Below are positions 1 to 7,920 of a stretch of 32,349 nucleotides of DNA, piece after piece. This DNA is from Pseudomonadales bacterium (GTDB taxonomy: Bacteria; Pseudomonadota; Gammaproteobacteria; Pseudomonadales; Ketobacteraceae): the NCBI GenBank assembly GCA_020062665.1, contig JAGUVW010000047.1, positions 1 to 32,349 of the forward strand, in the 5' to 3' direction. A model generated the notes under the pieces. It saw nothing but the letters and a program-made list of their open reading frames with translations, searched no databases and was not told the DNA's origin. Positions within the stretch are counted from its first letter, which is position 1. Each line of letters starts with the position of its first letter. Both the position numbers and the translations under genes were made by a program.

Positions 1-83
1 GAGTAGAACGATTATTGCCCTAATATTCCATATCCTATTGATATTAAATAACTAATTTCTGCTTATCCTACTTTTCTGTAAGT
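1..83. other. AT-rich stretch at the truncated 5' end of the glycosyltransferase
   Basis: These bases are strikingly AT-rich, and the composition switches abruptly to GC-rich coding sequence at about position 85-100. In the reading frame of the following gene there is a stop at 45-47, so the frame is open only from 48. No gene or recognisable inverted repeat is visible. The stretch may be the end of an inserted or deleted element whose remainder lies outside the window. That is inference from the composition break and from the missing N-terminal part of the downstream protein. Confidence 0.4.
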
Positions 84-1097
84 TTGATCGCCATACCCCC
101 TGTTCTGCTGTTCGCCTTTTTCTGGCTGGTACAGGGAATTGCAGCGGAGCAGCAACAGGTGAAAGCGCCGCTGTGGCTGGTTGCCTGCAGTGCGGGGCTG
201 CTGCTGGGGGCGGCCTTGCTGGTGCGTCCGGCAGTGCTGGCCTTCTGCGTGGGCATCGGAATCTGGTGGCTGTTCTGGAAACCCGTGGCGCTGCGCCGCA
301 AGTGGATGCTGGCGGTGGGGCTGGCGCTGGGTGTCATTGTCGTCGTAGCTCCCTGGTCTGCGCGCAACTATCTGGTGTTCGATCGTTTCGTTCCGCTGGC
401 AACCAACGGCGGCTACAACCTGATGTTGGGAAACAATCCGCAGGCCTGGGGCGGTGGCTGGATGTCACTGGAGATCGAAAATGAACTGCAAAAAATGAAT
501 GAAGTCGACGCAGAAAAACGTGCCAGGCAACTCGCAGTGGACTGGATAAAAGCGCATCCCGTGGACTATGCCAAGGTTTCAGTGCGGCGGGCGTTGAACT
601 GGCTGTCGGTGGAGCCAGACTACATTCCGGGCATTCGCCTGACGTCTACCCGTGAAGTCGACAGGGATATTGTCGCGGAATTTGGTGAGCACAGATCAGG
701 ACAGATCACGTCCGATTTCTCTGCGCTCAATGCCAGCAAGCAGTTCAATGCGATCATTCTGGTTGCTTGGTCGCTTCTGGTGATGCCGCTGGCGCTGGTG
801 GGCATTGCGCTGGATTTAGGCCGGCGGGCGAAAGCTTTTCTGCTGCTGCCCTTGGCAACCTACATCGGAATTCTGTGCCTGACCTTCATGCAGTCCCGTT
901 TTCGTGAAATCGTGATGCCCATCCTGCTGATGTACTCGGCCGCCGGTTTCTGGGGGATAAAAATGCTGCCTGAAATCTGGCGTCAGGGCTCGCTGGCAGG
1001 CAGAGTCGCCATGGCCTGCATGGGACTGGTTCTGGCGCTGTTTGCGTTGCTGATAATAAAAGACAGAAATGTGATTGCTGCGGCGATGGGGATCTGA
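84..1097 (+). pseudogene. Membrane glycosyltransferase (GT39/ArnT-like), N-terminally truncated
   Basis: This is the C-terminal part of a polytopic dolichyl-phosphate-mannose-transferase-like (GT39/PMT family) glycosyltransferase. Such inner-membrane enzymes move a sugar from a lipid carrier to a periplasmic acceptor. Hydrophobic helices lie near residues 2-20, 29-50, 52-70 and 75-95, and several more from about 223 to 325. The family-like block PWSARNYLVF...TNGGYNLMLGNNP lies near residues 90-118, but in full-length relatives it sits well inside the protein. The N-terminal helices and the acidic catalytic loop are therefore missing, perhaps 150-200 residues. The only available start is TTG at 84, with no Shine-Dalgarno sequence, directly beside an AT-rich junction. 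It is most likely a broken gene remnant, although translation of the fragment cannot be excluded. Confidence 0.6.
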
Positions 1098-1126
1098 GAA
1101 ATCAGTATCGGAATATCGTTGTTGTT

Positions 1127-1162
1127 AAAGAAATAAAAAGGGAGCGCCGCGTTGACGCTCCC
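1127..1162 (-). terminator. Rho-independent terminator of leuA
   Basis: A perfect 7-bp stem (GGGAGCG at 1140-1146, CGCTCCC at 1156-1162, 9-base loop) is followed on the minus strand by a T-rich tract (complement of 1131-1139). It begins 43 bases after the leuA stop codon. On the plus strand there is only a much weaker CCGG/CCGG hairpin at 1169-1182 followed by six Ts, which could serve the truncated glycosyltransferase. Confidence 0.75.
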
Positions 1163-1204
1163 CGCGTGCCGGTGAGAGCCGGGATTTTTTGCGCGCCGGA
1201 CAGC

Positions 1205-2872
1205 TCACGCCACCGCCATCTGGTGATCCGCCATGGCCTGATTCACCGCCGCCAGCACCGCGTTCATCGACGCCAGTACCGTATCCTGATGAATCGCCAC
1301 GCCCTGATAGCGCTGACCCAGACAGTTCACCTGCACGAATGCCGCTGCTTCACTTTCGCTGGAATGCTGCAGGCTGTGTTCCTCGTAGTCCAGCACATCC
1401 AGCTGGATGCCGAAATGCTGGTTCAATCCGTTGCAGAAGGCTGATATCGCGCCATTGCCCATCGCGTTGATCACCACGGATTCGCCATCCTGCTGCAGTG
1501 TCACCTGGGTCTGCTCGCCGTTGTTGCGCTCCACTTTATAGGCGGTCACTCTCAGTGGTGCGGCGTGCTGCATGAAGCGTTGCTGGAACAGTTCCCAGAT
1601 GCGCTTGCCGGACACTTCCACTCCCGTGCGCTCAGATTCTTCCTGCACCACGCGGCTCATGGCGATCTGCATCCAGCGTGGCAGGTGGATGCCTTTTTCG
1701 CGTTCCAGTACGAACGCCACGCCGCCCTTGCCGGACTGGCTGTTGATGCGTACCACCGCTTCGTAGGAGCGGCCCAGATCCGCGGGATCAATCGGCAGAT
1801 AGGCAATGTCCCACGCGGAATTCGCTTTGTACTTTGACAGACATTTGCGGATCGCGTCCTGGTGACTGCCGGAAAACGCGGTGTACACCAGCTCGCCTGC
1901 ATACGGATGACGCGGATGCACAGGCAGTTTGGTGACGTCCTGCACCACGCTGATGATCTCGTCCATGCCGGATAAATCCAGCTGCGGATCCACGCCCCGG
2001 CTGTACAGATTCATCGCCATGGTGACGATGTCCATGTTGCCGGTGCGTTCGCCGTTACCGAGCAAGGTGCCTTCGATGCGATCAGCGCCCGCCATCATGC
2101 CCAGTTCCGCCGCCGCGACTGCGCAGCCGCGATCGTTGTGGGTGTGCAGGCTGATGATGATGCTGTCACGCTTGTTCACGTGACGGCAGAAATATTCGAT
2201 CTGATCGGCGTAGACATTTGGCGTGGTCATCTCCACCGTCGCCGGCAGATTGATGATGATTTTGTTGGTTGGCGTGGGCTGCCACACGGCGATCACCGCA
2301 TTGCAGACTTCCACCGCATAATCCACTTCGGTGCCAGAATAACTTTCCGGTGAATACTGGAACGCCCACTTCGTCTGCGGATATTTGCGCGCTTCGCTCT
2401 GCACTTTCTGCGCGCCGCGCACGGCGATCTGTTTGATGCCGTCCTTGTCGAGGCCGAACACGTCGTTGCGCTGCACCGGCGAGGTGGAGTTGTACACGTG
2501 CACCACTGCCTGCTTCGCACCGCGCAAGGCTTCGTAGGTGCGTTCGATCAGGTCGTCGCGGGCCTGGGTGAGCACCTGGATCGTCACGTCAGCGGGAATA
2601 CGGTCTTCCTCGATCAGTGCGCGCACGAAATCGAAATCCGGTTGCGATGCCGCCGGAAAGCCCACTTCGATTTCCTTGAACCCGACCTTCACCAGCAGGG
2701 CGAACAGGCGTTTCTTTTCCTCCACATTCATCGGGTCGATCAGCGCCTGGTTGCCGTCACGCAGGTCGACGCTGCACCAGAGGGGCGCGGCGTTGATGGT
2801 CTGGTCGGGCCAGGTGCGGTCGCGCAATTGCACAGGCACGTACGGGCGATATTTGCGGTGATCGAAAGCCAT
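1205..2872 (-). CDS. leuA: 2-isopropylmalate synthase (long form)
   Basis: LeuA condenses acetyl-CoA with 2-ketoisovalerate to give 2-isopropylmalate, the first committed step of leucine synthesis, in the cytoplasm. The 555-residue protein is the long LeuA type found in actinobacteria and many pseudomonads. The N-terminal TIM barrel carries the DLRDGNQ motif near residues 36-42 and the metal-binding SLHTHNDRG motif near 240. The C-terminal regulatory domain (from about 430), the site of leucine feedback in this family, is complete. The start is well supported by an AAGGAG Shine-Dalgarno sequence 7 bases before the ATG. The gene is divergent from an Lrp/AsnC regulator, is monocistronic in this window, and is followed by a clear terminator. 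The rest of the leucine pathway (leuB, leuC, leuD) is not nearby. Confidence 0.97.
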   Translation of the reverse strand: MAFDHRKYRPYVPVQLRDRTWPDQTINAAPLWCSVDLRDGNQALIDPMNVEEKKRLFALLVKVGFKEIEVGFPAASQPDFDFVRALIEEDRIPADVTIQVLTQARDDLIERTYEALRGAKQAVVHVYNSTSPVQRNDVFGLDKDGIKQIAVRGAQKVQSEARKYPQTKWAFQYSPESYSGTEVDYAVEVCNAVIAVWQPTPTNKIIINLPATVEMTTPNVYADQIEYFCRHVNKRDSIIISLHTHNDRGCAVAAAELGMMAGADRIEGTLLGNGERTGNMDIVTMAMNLYSRGVDPQLDLSGMDEIISVVQDVTKLPVHPRHPYAGELVYTAFSGSHQDAIRKCLSKYKANSAWDIAYLPIDPADLGRSYEAVVRINSQSGKGGVAFVLEREKGIHLPRWMQIAMSRVVQEESERTGVEVSGKRIWELFQQRFMQHAAPLRVTAYKVERNNGEQTQVTLQQDGESVVINAMGNGAISAFCNGLNQHFGIQLDVLDYEEHSLQHSSESEAAAFVQVNCLGQRYQGVAIHQDTVLASMNAVLAAVNQAMADHQMAVA

Positions 2873-3198
2873 GTGTTGCTCCTTAATGGTGTCCTGACGG
2901 GTGGGCTGCCCGGCGGGTTCTCGTGGAACCCTGTGTCACAGGCGTCTCAGCCGGATAGGCCGATCGCGACATCCATCTGTAGTTGGCAGGGGATGTGTGG
3001 GAGCAGGGCTGTTGCTTGTGGCTCAGCGGTGCCATCCACCGGGTGTGCAGCTGGAGGAAAGTGTAGGGCAGATGGGCTGAAATAGGATTGCGAACTTACT
3101 CTTAATATCAGCTTTTTTAGAAATAAAATTGCCAGAAAATGTAATTAACGGGCATTATATGTCAATTATTGTATTTTGATGGCAATTGGGAGGTGTGC
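2873..3198. promoter_or_regulatory. Divergent leuA / lrp-like regulatory region
   Basis: This 326-base gap separates the two divergent starts. The half near leuA is GC-rich; the half near the regulator is AT-rich. On the minus strand a TTGACA (3165-3160) sits directly before TATAAT (3159-3154). TTGACA with a 16-base spacer to TACATT is a plausible leuA promoter, which would give a leader of roughly 270 bases. That leader contains a perfect GGGTTC/GAACCC hairpin (2915-2931) but no recognisable leucine-rich leader peptide. A long inverted repeat, listed separately, frames the AT-rich half. Promoter assignment is inference. Confidence 0.45.
3127..3187. repeat. Inverted repeat AATTGCCA / TGGCAATT, possible Lrp-type operator
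   Basis: A perfect 8-bp inverted repeat, AATTGCCA (3127-3134) and TGGCAATT (3180-3187), is extended by AAAAT (3136-3140) and ATTTT (3173-3177). The arm centres are 53 bases apart, about five helical turns. The right arm abuts the Shine-Dalgarno sequence of the Lrp-like gene and the probable leuA promoter lies between the arms. This fits cooperative binding by an Lrp/AsnC oligomer. The operator role is inference. Confidence 0.4.
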
Positions 3199-3663
3199 AT
3201 GGATCGGTATGACCAGCGGATTCTGGAGCTGCTGCAGCAGGATGGCCGTATCAGCAATCAGGATCTGGCGGAGCGCATTGGCCTGTCGCCATCCCCCTGT
3301 TTGCGCCGGGTGCGGCAGCTGGAGGAGGACGGCATCATCGACCGCTATGTGGCCCTGCTCAAGCCGGAAAAGCTGGGGCTGAAACTGACCGCCCTGATCC
3401 AGATTTCCATGGACAAGCACACCCCTGAGCGCTTCGAGAATTTCGAGCGCCAGATCAAAACCTTCCCCGAAATCCAGGCCTGTTATCTGATCACCGGCCA
3501 GACCGCCGATTACATCCTGAAAGTGGTGGTGCCGGACATGGAGGCGTACCAGGAATTCCTGCTGGGCAAGCTGACGCGGATCGAAGGGGTGTCCGGCGTG
3601 CATTCCAGTTTCGTGATGCGCAAGGTGGTGGATTCGACAGCGGTGCCATTGGGAACAGCCTGA
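3199..3663 (+). CDS. Lrp/AsnC-family transcriptional regulator
   Basis: This 154-residue DNA-binding regulator has the standard Lrp/AsnC layout: an N-terminal helix-turn-helix (about residues 1-50, with NQDLAERIGLSPSPCLRRV as the recognition region) and a C-terminal RAM ligand-binding domain (about 60-142). Proteins of this family form dimers and octamers and sense amino acids. I chose the ATG at 3199 because GGGAGG lies 5 bases upstream of it; the upstream in-frame start at 3169 has no such signal. Its divergent position from leuA suggests that it controls leuA and itself. Its ligand cannot be read from the sequence. It is closer to the short AsnC-like family members than clearly to E. coli Lrp, so no gene symbol is given. 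Confidence 0.9.
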   Translation: MDRYDQRILELLQQDGRISNQDLAERIGLSPSPCLRRVRQLEEDGIIDRYVALLKPEKLGLKLTALIQISMDKHTPERFENFERQIKTFPEIQACYLITGQTADYILKVVVPDMEAYQEFLLGKLTRIEGVSGVHSSFVMRKVVDSTAVPLGTA

Positions 3664-3846
3664 ACAGGCATGGCGGGAAGCGGTATTAATTCACTGAACA
3701 CTTTGGCTGTGCTGTATAAGGTATCGGTGCAAGCGTTTCTCTGCGGGAGCAGTTCAGTTGCTCGCAAAATCGCGTTATTTCCCGTTGCAGGCAAGACGAT
3801 GGCCTGCTTCTGCAATCACACCATTAGCTGGTTCAAGGAGGATGCA

Positions 3847-4353
3847 GTGACAACCTTTCGACTTTTCATCAACTATTTTGCCCCGTCGCCCAGTGTGCAA
3901 ACGGATGACGCCCAGCTCACTTTCTATATTTACAATTCTGCAAGCAATGAGTGGAAGAATCCTGACAAGTCGCAGTGGCAGGTTTATGCCTCCCCGCGAT
4001 TGCCGGTTCATCCAGGCGGGTTGCGCAAGGAATTCTCGATCGAGCAGCCGATCGATAATCTCTGGCTTGCCCTTGTGGGTCAGGTGCGTGTAATGCCGGC
4101 GCCGCCACCTACTATCTTCGTCGCGGAGCCACCGGATGTTCTGGTGCCGGACGCCGATGCATACAGCTTTGGGCCGCCGTGGATTTCCTTGAAATCACTG
4201 GTTCCAGGCAAGGGCGCGGCCGGCAATCTATGGAACATCAACGGCCAGCAGACCCGCATTCCGGATGGTTCGGATTACTGGAAATTCAACAATCCCAATC
4301 AGCTCGGCACCTGGGGAATCAAGGTTGTGTCCTCGGCTGCTTCCGCGTCATAG
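3847..4353 (+). CDS. Hypothetical protein of 168 residues
   Basis: I do not recognise this protein. The start is GTG at 3847, supported by a strong AAGGAGG 5 bases upstream; the same frame is open further upstream, but those codons have no ribosome-binding site. The protein has no signal peptide or membrane helix. It is rich in aromatic residues and prolines (for example a PAPPP stretch near residue 82 and several W/Y/F-containing strands), which suggests a small beta-rich domain. The C-terminal third (NLWNINGQQTRIPDG...DYWKF...GTWGIKV) reads like one compact beta unit. It stands alone between the Lrp-like gene and nrdR, with a good hairpin after its stop. Codon usage is less GC-biased than in its neighbours, so lateral acquisition is possible. 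Confidence 0.7.
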   Translation: MTTFRLFINYFAPSPSVQTDDAQLTFYIYNSASNEWKNPDKSQWQVYASPRLPVHPGGLRKEFSIEQPIDNLWLALVGQVRVMPAPPPTIFVAEPPDVLVPDADAYSFGPPWISLKSLVPGKGAAGNLWNINGQQTRIPDGSDYWKFNNPNQLGTWGIKVVSSAASAS

Positions 4354-4417
4354 TCGCCGGGATCGGTGTCAGCAACCACGGAATGAAAGCTGCGCGCGTT
4401 CAGGATTGAGGGCTGGT

Positions 4418-4445
4418 AGGCGGGATGCGCAATCCCGCCTGATTT
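4418..4445 (+). terminator. Hairpin terminator after the 168-residue ORF
   Basis: A perfect 9-bp stem, AGGCGGGAT (4418-4426) and ATCCCGCCT (4432-4440), with a 5-base loop is followed by GATTTTC. The T tract is short, so termination may be partial. It lies 65 bases after the ORF stop and before nrdR. Confidence 0.6.
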
Positions 4446-4503
4446 TCGGGTATTATCCCGCGAACAAAAAAATCATGCCTTCCCGCCATCCAGGAGCCAC
4501 CGC

Positions 4504-4977
4504 ATGCATTGTCCGTTCTGCAACGCCGACGACACCAAGGTTATCGATTCCCGTCTGGTGGCCGAGGGCAATCAGGTGCGGCGGCGGCGGGAGTGCAACG
4601 AGTGCGGCGAACGCTTCACCACCTATGAATCCGCCGAGCTGCTGATGCCGAAGGTGGTGAAGTCCGACGGCACCCGCGAGCCCTTTGACGAGCACAAGCT
4701 GCGGGGCGGGATTCTGAAAGCCCTGGAAAAACGTCCGGTGAGCGTGGAGCAGATCGAGGCCGCCATCAGCAAGATCTGCCACAAGCTGCGAGCCACCGGG
4801 GAGCGCGAACTGTCATCGCGGGTGCTGGGCGAGGAAGTGATGGACGCGCTGCGGGAACTGGATCAGGTGGCCTATGTGCGCTTCGCGTCCGTGTACCGGG
4901 ATTTCAAGGATCTGAGCGAGTTTTCCAAGGAAATTGCCCGGCTGCAGAAGAATGGAGCGGGCCGGAAGGAGACGTAG
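4504..4977 (+). CDS. nrdR: Transcriptional repressor NrdR
   Basis: NrdR represses ribonucleotide reductase operons according to the ATP/dATP state. The 157-residue length is typical. The N-terminal zinc ribbon is intact, with Cys3, Cys6, Cys31 and Cys34 and the conserved [17 protein letters not shown] block. The ATP-cone domain follows, from about residue 47 ([14 protein letters not shown]) to about 137. The start ATG at 4504 has AGGAG 7 bases upstream. In many gammaproteobacteria nrdR directly precedes ribD. Here a creatininase-family gene sits between them, 81 bases downstream. Confidence 0.97.
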   Translation: MHCPFCNADDTKVIDSRLVAEGNQVRRRRECNECGERFTTYESAELLMPKVVKSDGTREPFDEHKLRGGILKALEKRPVSVEQIEAAISKICHKLRATGERELSSRVLGEEVMDALRELDQVAYVRFASVYRDFKDLSEFSKEIARLQKNGAGRKET

Positions 4978-5058
4978 GCGCTGACCGGGCGGTCCTGGTG
5001 TCGCGGTCCAGGCTTCTGTGTTAAAACGCTGGTACTTTGGTGCCAGTGACGACCTGCC

Positions 5059-5988
5059 ATGAATCTGTCCGAGCAACTGATTTTTACTCCTCACAACCAA
5101 CTGGCGGAACTGGCCCGTGCCGGTCTGCCGGTGCACCTGTTCGTCAACCCGGTGGAATACCATGGGCCTCATCTGTCCCTGGGCAACGACCGCATCCTCA
5201 GCGAACGTATCGCCCTGAAACTGCATCAGCGACTGATGGCGGCGCAGGGGGAGTTTCCGTTTGTGGTGGGTGGCCATGTGGATATGGGGTGCGATCCCTG
5301 TCCGGGCCAGGGCAGCGTGGGCGTCACCTACGCCCAGCTCAAGACCGCCCTGCGCCAGCGGGTGGATGCCCTGGTGGAGTTGGGTGTGAGCAAGGTGGTG
5401 TTCCATACCTTCCACGGTTCGCCCTTCCACCAGCATGCCCTCGACTGGGCGGTGGCGCGGCTGCAGCGCAAGGGTGTGCGGGCGGTGAATGTGTTTCCCG
5501 CGACCATCGATCTGATCGTGAATTTCGACCGCGCCCTGTATGAGCCACTGCGGGATCTGCTGCCGACGGCGGCGGATTTTGAGCGGGTGCTGGCCATTCT
5601 GCCGGAGGATCACCATGCCGGATTCTTCGAAACGTCGGTGGCCCTGTATGTGGCGCCGGAGACCGTGGCGGCCGACTTCCGCAGCGTGCCACCCTGTCCG
5701 CCGCTGCCTACCAGCAAAGCTTTGCTGGCCCTGGCTCGCACGCTGAAATCCCGTGAACTGGAAAACGCCGCCTACTCCATGGCCTGGATGCTGCTGAGGC
5801 CGTTCCCCGGCTATACCGGCATTCCCGCCCTGGCGTCGCCGGAGGTGGGACGTTTCTATGTGGAAGAACTGATCCTGCCCCGCTACGAGCAGCGCTGCCG
5901 GGAGGTTCTGTGGGGCAATAGGGCGCCGTCGCGAGCCGGCTTTGCCTGGACCCGGCCTCTGGCCCCCATCGTGGGCGGGCGCATCTGA
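5059..5988 (+). CDS. Creatininase-family amidohydrolase
   Basis: The protein (309 residues) belongs to the creatininase fold family, metal-dependent amide hydrolases. Members include creatinine amidohydrolase, the archaeal riboflavin-pathway formamide hydrolase ArfB and the mycofactocin peptidase MftE. The first metal motif is clear: NPVEYHGPHLSLGND at residues 30-44, with Glu33, His35 and Asp44 as likely ligands. A PGQGSVGVT stretch corresponds to the usual PGT block. The second motif, typically NGHGGN or similar, is altered here to FHGSPFH (118-124), which removes the usual acidic or asparagine position. It lies between nrdR and ribD with a 99-base gap before ribD, but ribD has its own promoter. 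The ribosome-binding site is weak. Substrate is unknown; a link to riboflavin metabolism is only a suggestion from position. Confidence 0.8.
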   Translation: MNLSEQLIFTPHNQLAELARAGLPVHLFVNPVEYHGPHLSLGNDRILSERIALKLHQRLMAAQGEFPFVVGGHVDMGCDPCPGQGSVGVTYAQLKTALRQRVDALVELGVSKVVFHTFHGSPFHQHALDWAVARLQRKGVRAVNVFPATIDLIVNFDRALYEPLRDLLPTAADFERVLAILPEDHHAGFFETSVALYVAPETVAADFRSVPPCPPLPTSKALLALARTLKSRELENAAYSMAWMLLRPFPGYTGIPALASPEVGRFYVEELILPRYEQRCREVLWGNRAPSRAGFAWTRPLAPIVGGRI

Positions 5989-6045
5989 GCTGACCGCTTT
6001 GCCCCGGTCGCTGGCAAGTCCGGTCATGGGGTGGCCGGGCGGCTG

Positions 6046-6054
6046 TGGTATACT
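6046..6054 (+). promoter_or_regulatory. Extended -10 promoter upstream of ribD
   Basis: TGGTATACT is an extended -10 element (TGn plus TATACT, five of six matches to TATAAT). No convincing -35 is present, as is common with extended -10 promoters. Transcription would begin near 6061, about 27 bases before the ribD ATG chosen here. This argues against the upstream GTG at 6031 as the start. It would let the rib operon be transcribed independently of nrdR and the creatininase gene. Confidence 0.5.
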
Positions 6055-6087
6055 GCTGGTCCTTTTTTATCGGCACGGCCAGGCACC

Positions 6088-7251
6088 ATGTCCCAACCGC
6101 TCTTTAACGCACAGGATCACCAGCATATGGCCGACGCGATTCGTCTGGCCTGGCGGGGCCTGTATACCACCCACCCCAATCCGCGGGTGGGCTGTGTAAT
6201 CGTGAAGGACGGCGTGGTGGTGGGGCAGGGCTGGCACGAGATCGCCGGCCAGGGCCACGCCGAAGTCAATGCCCTGCGCGCTGCCGGTGAGGCCGCCAAA
6301 GGTGCCACCGTTTATGTTTCCCTCGAACCCTGCAGCCACCATGGCAAGACCCCGCCCTGCGCCAACGCATTGATTCAGGCGGGCGTGGCGAAGGTCGTCA
6401 GCGCCATGGAAGATCCCAATCCCAAGGTCTCTGGCAATGGTCATCGCTTGTTGCAGGCTGCCGGTATTGCAACCGCCTGCGGTCTGCTGGAAACCCAGGC
6501 CCGCACCGTGAATCCCGGCTTCTACAAACGCATGCAGACCGGCCTGCCCTGGGTGATCCTGAAATCCGCCATGAGCGTGGACGGGCGCATCGCCATGGCC
6601 AGCGGTGAAAGCCAGTGGATCAGTTGCCCGCAATCCCGCGCGGATGTGCAGCGCCTGCGGGCGCGGGTGGAAGCCATCGTCACCGGTGTCGAAACCGTGC
6701 TGCACGACAATCCCGCCCTGACGGTTCGCCCCGAGTTGTGGCCCGAGGCCGTGGCGGGGGATGAGCGCTTGTCCGGCTGGGGGTGGCCCGCTGGCTTCGA
6801 GCCGATTCAGCCGTTGCGGGTGATCGTGGATTCCCATCTGCGTACACCGTCGTCCGCCGTCATTCTGCAGGCGCCAGGACGTACCCTGATTGCCTGCATC
6901 GACCGTGACGAAGCCAAGGCTGCCGCCCTGGAACAGGCCGGTGCCGAGGTGCTGCTGCTGCCGGCCCGCAGTGGCCATGTGGATCTGCAGGCCCTGGTGA
7001 AAGCGCTGGCAGCGCGGGAAGTAAATGAAATTCTGGTGGAAACCGGGGGCCAGCTGGCTGGCAGTTTCGTGGCGGAAGGGCTGGTGGACGAGTGGATCTG
7101 CTACCTGGCGCCTAAACTGATGGGCAGCGACGCGCGTCCGGTGTTGACCCTGCCCAGCATCCGCACCATGCAGCAGGCGCACAATCTGCAATTAACCGAC
7201 CTGCGCCAGATCGGCCAGGATATCCGCATGACTTATCGCTGGAGTCGTTGA
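6088..7251 (+). CDS. ribD: Bifunctional riboflavin biosynthesis deaminase/reductase RibD
   Basis: RibD deaminates the pyrimidine product of GTP cyclohydrolase II and then reduces its ribosyl side chain with NADPH. The 387-residue protein has an N-terminal CMP/dCMP-deaminase-type zinc domain with His57-Ala-Glu59 and the PCSHHGKTPPC motif (Cys82 and Cys91). A C-terminal reductase domain of the dihydrofolate-reductase fold runs from about residue 150 (LKSAMSVDGRIA). Length and motifs are complete, so both activities are expected. The ATG at 6088 fits the promoter position and family length. RibE begins only 3 bases after the stop, which indicates translational coupling. Confidence 0.96.
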   Translation: MSQPLFNAQDHQHMADAIRLAWRGLYTTHPNPRVGCVIVKDGVVVGQGWHEIAGQGHAEVNALRAAGEAAKGATVYVSLEPCSHHGKTPPCANALIQAGVAKVVSAMEDPNPKVSGNGHRLLQAAGIATACGLLETQARTVNPGFYKRMQTGLPWVILKSAMSVDGRIAMASGESQWISCPQSRADVQRLRARVEAIVTGVETVLHDNPALTVRPELWPEAVAGDERLSGWGWPAGFEPIQPLRVIVDSHLRTPSSAVILQAPGRTLIACIDRDEAKAAALEQAGAEVLLLPARSGHVDLQALVKALAAREVNEILVETGGQLAGSFVAEGLVDEWICYLAPKLMGSDARPVLTLPSIRTMQQAHNLQLTDLRQIGQDIRMTYRWSR

Positions 7252-7254
7252 ACC

Positions 7255-7917
7255 ATGTTTACAGGCATCATCGAAGCGGTTGGCAAGATTGCCCGCATGG
7301 AGCCCAAGGGCGGCGACATGCGCCTGCGCATCCAGACCGGCAAGCTCGATCTGGCCGACGTGAAGCTGGGCGACAGCATCGCGGTGAACGGCGTGTGTCT
7401 CACTGTGATCGAATTGCCCGGCGACGGTTTCTGGGCCGACGTGTCGGTGGAAACGCTGAATCACACCAGCTTCAAGCAGCTGAAAACCGGTTACCCTGTG
7501 AATCTGGAAAAGGCGCTGACGCCGCAGACCCGCCTGGGCGGACATCTGGTGTCGGGCCATGTGGATGGGCTGGGCGAAATCGTGTCCCGCCATGAGGACG
7601 CGCGCTCGATCCATTTCAAGGTGAAGGCGCCGGACGAGCTGGCCAAATACATCGCCCACAAGGGTTCCATCTGTGTGGACGGCATCAGCCTGACGGTGAA
7701 TGCGGTGAGTGGCGCGGTGTTCGATCTGAATATCGTGCCGCATACCGCGCTGGAAACCACGGTGGGCAACTGGCAGCCGGGCGTGCAGGTGAACTTGGAA
7801 GTGGATGTGATCGCCCGCTATCTGGAACGTCTGCTGCTGGGCGAGAAGGCGGCGGACGCGAAGCAGGAAGGCGGGATTACGCTGGGATTTCTGGCGGAAA
7901 ATGGTTTTTTGAAATAA
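7255..7917 (+). CDS. ribE: Riboflavin synthase alpha subunit
   Basis: This enzyme dismutates two molecules of 6,7-dimethyl-8-ribityllumazine to riboflavin and the pyrimidine precursor. It is a homotrimer in the cytoplasm. The 220-residue protein begins with the hallmark MFTGIIEAVG. It has two tandem lumazine-binding repeats, at about residues 1-97 and 98-200; the second starts near GHLVSGHVDG. The gene is called ribE in most bacteria and ribC in E. coli. It is tightly coupled to ribD. After it the operon is interrupted by a large palindromic repeat before ribBA. Confidence 0.97.
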   Translation: MFTGIIEAVGKIARMEPKGGDMRLRIQTGKLDLADVKLGDSIAVNGVCLTVIELPGDGFWADVSVETLNHTSFKQLKTGYPVNLEKALTPQTRLGGHLVSGHVDGLGEIVSRHEDARSIHFKVKAPDELAKYIAHKGSICVDGISLTVNAVSGAVFDLNIVPHTALETTVGNWQPGVQVNLEVDVIARYLERLLLGEKAADAKQEGGITLGFLAENGFLK

Positions 7918-7920
7918 GGC

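Noticed and set aside
1205-2872. Several plus-strand ORFs across leuA
   Set aside because: These are antisense shadows typical of GC-rich coding DNA; none has a start signal or recognisable domain.
2873-3100. Leucine-rich leader peptide and attenuator for leuA
   Set aside because: The minus-strand leader has a short ORF (29 codons) but no run of leucine codons, and the GGGTTC/GAACCC hairpin lacks a following T tract.
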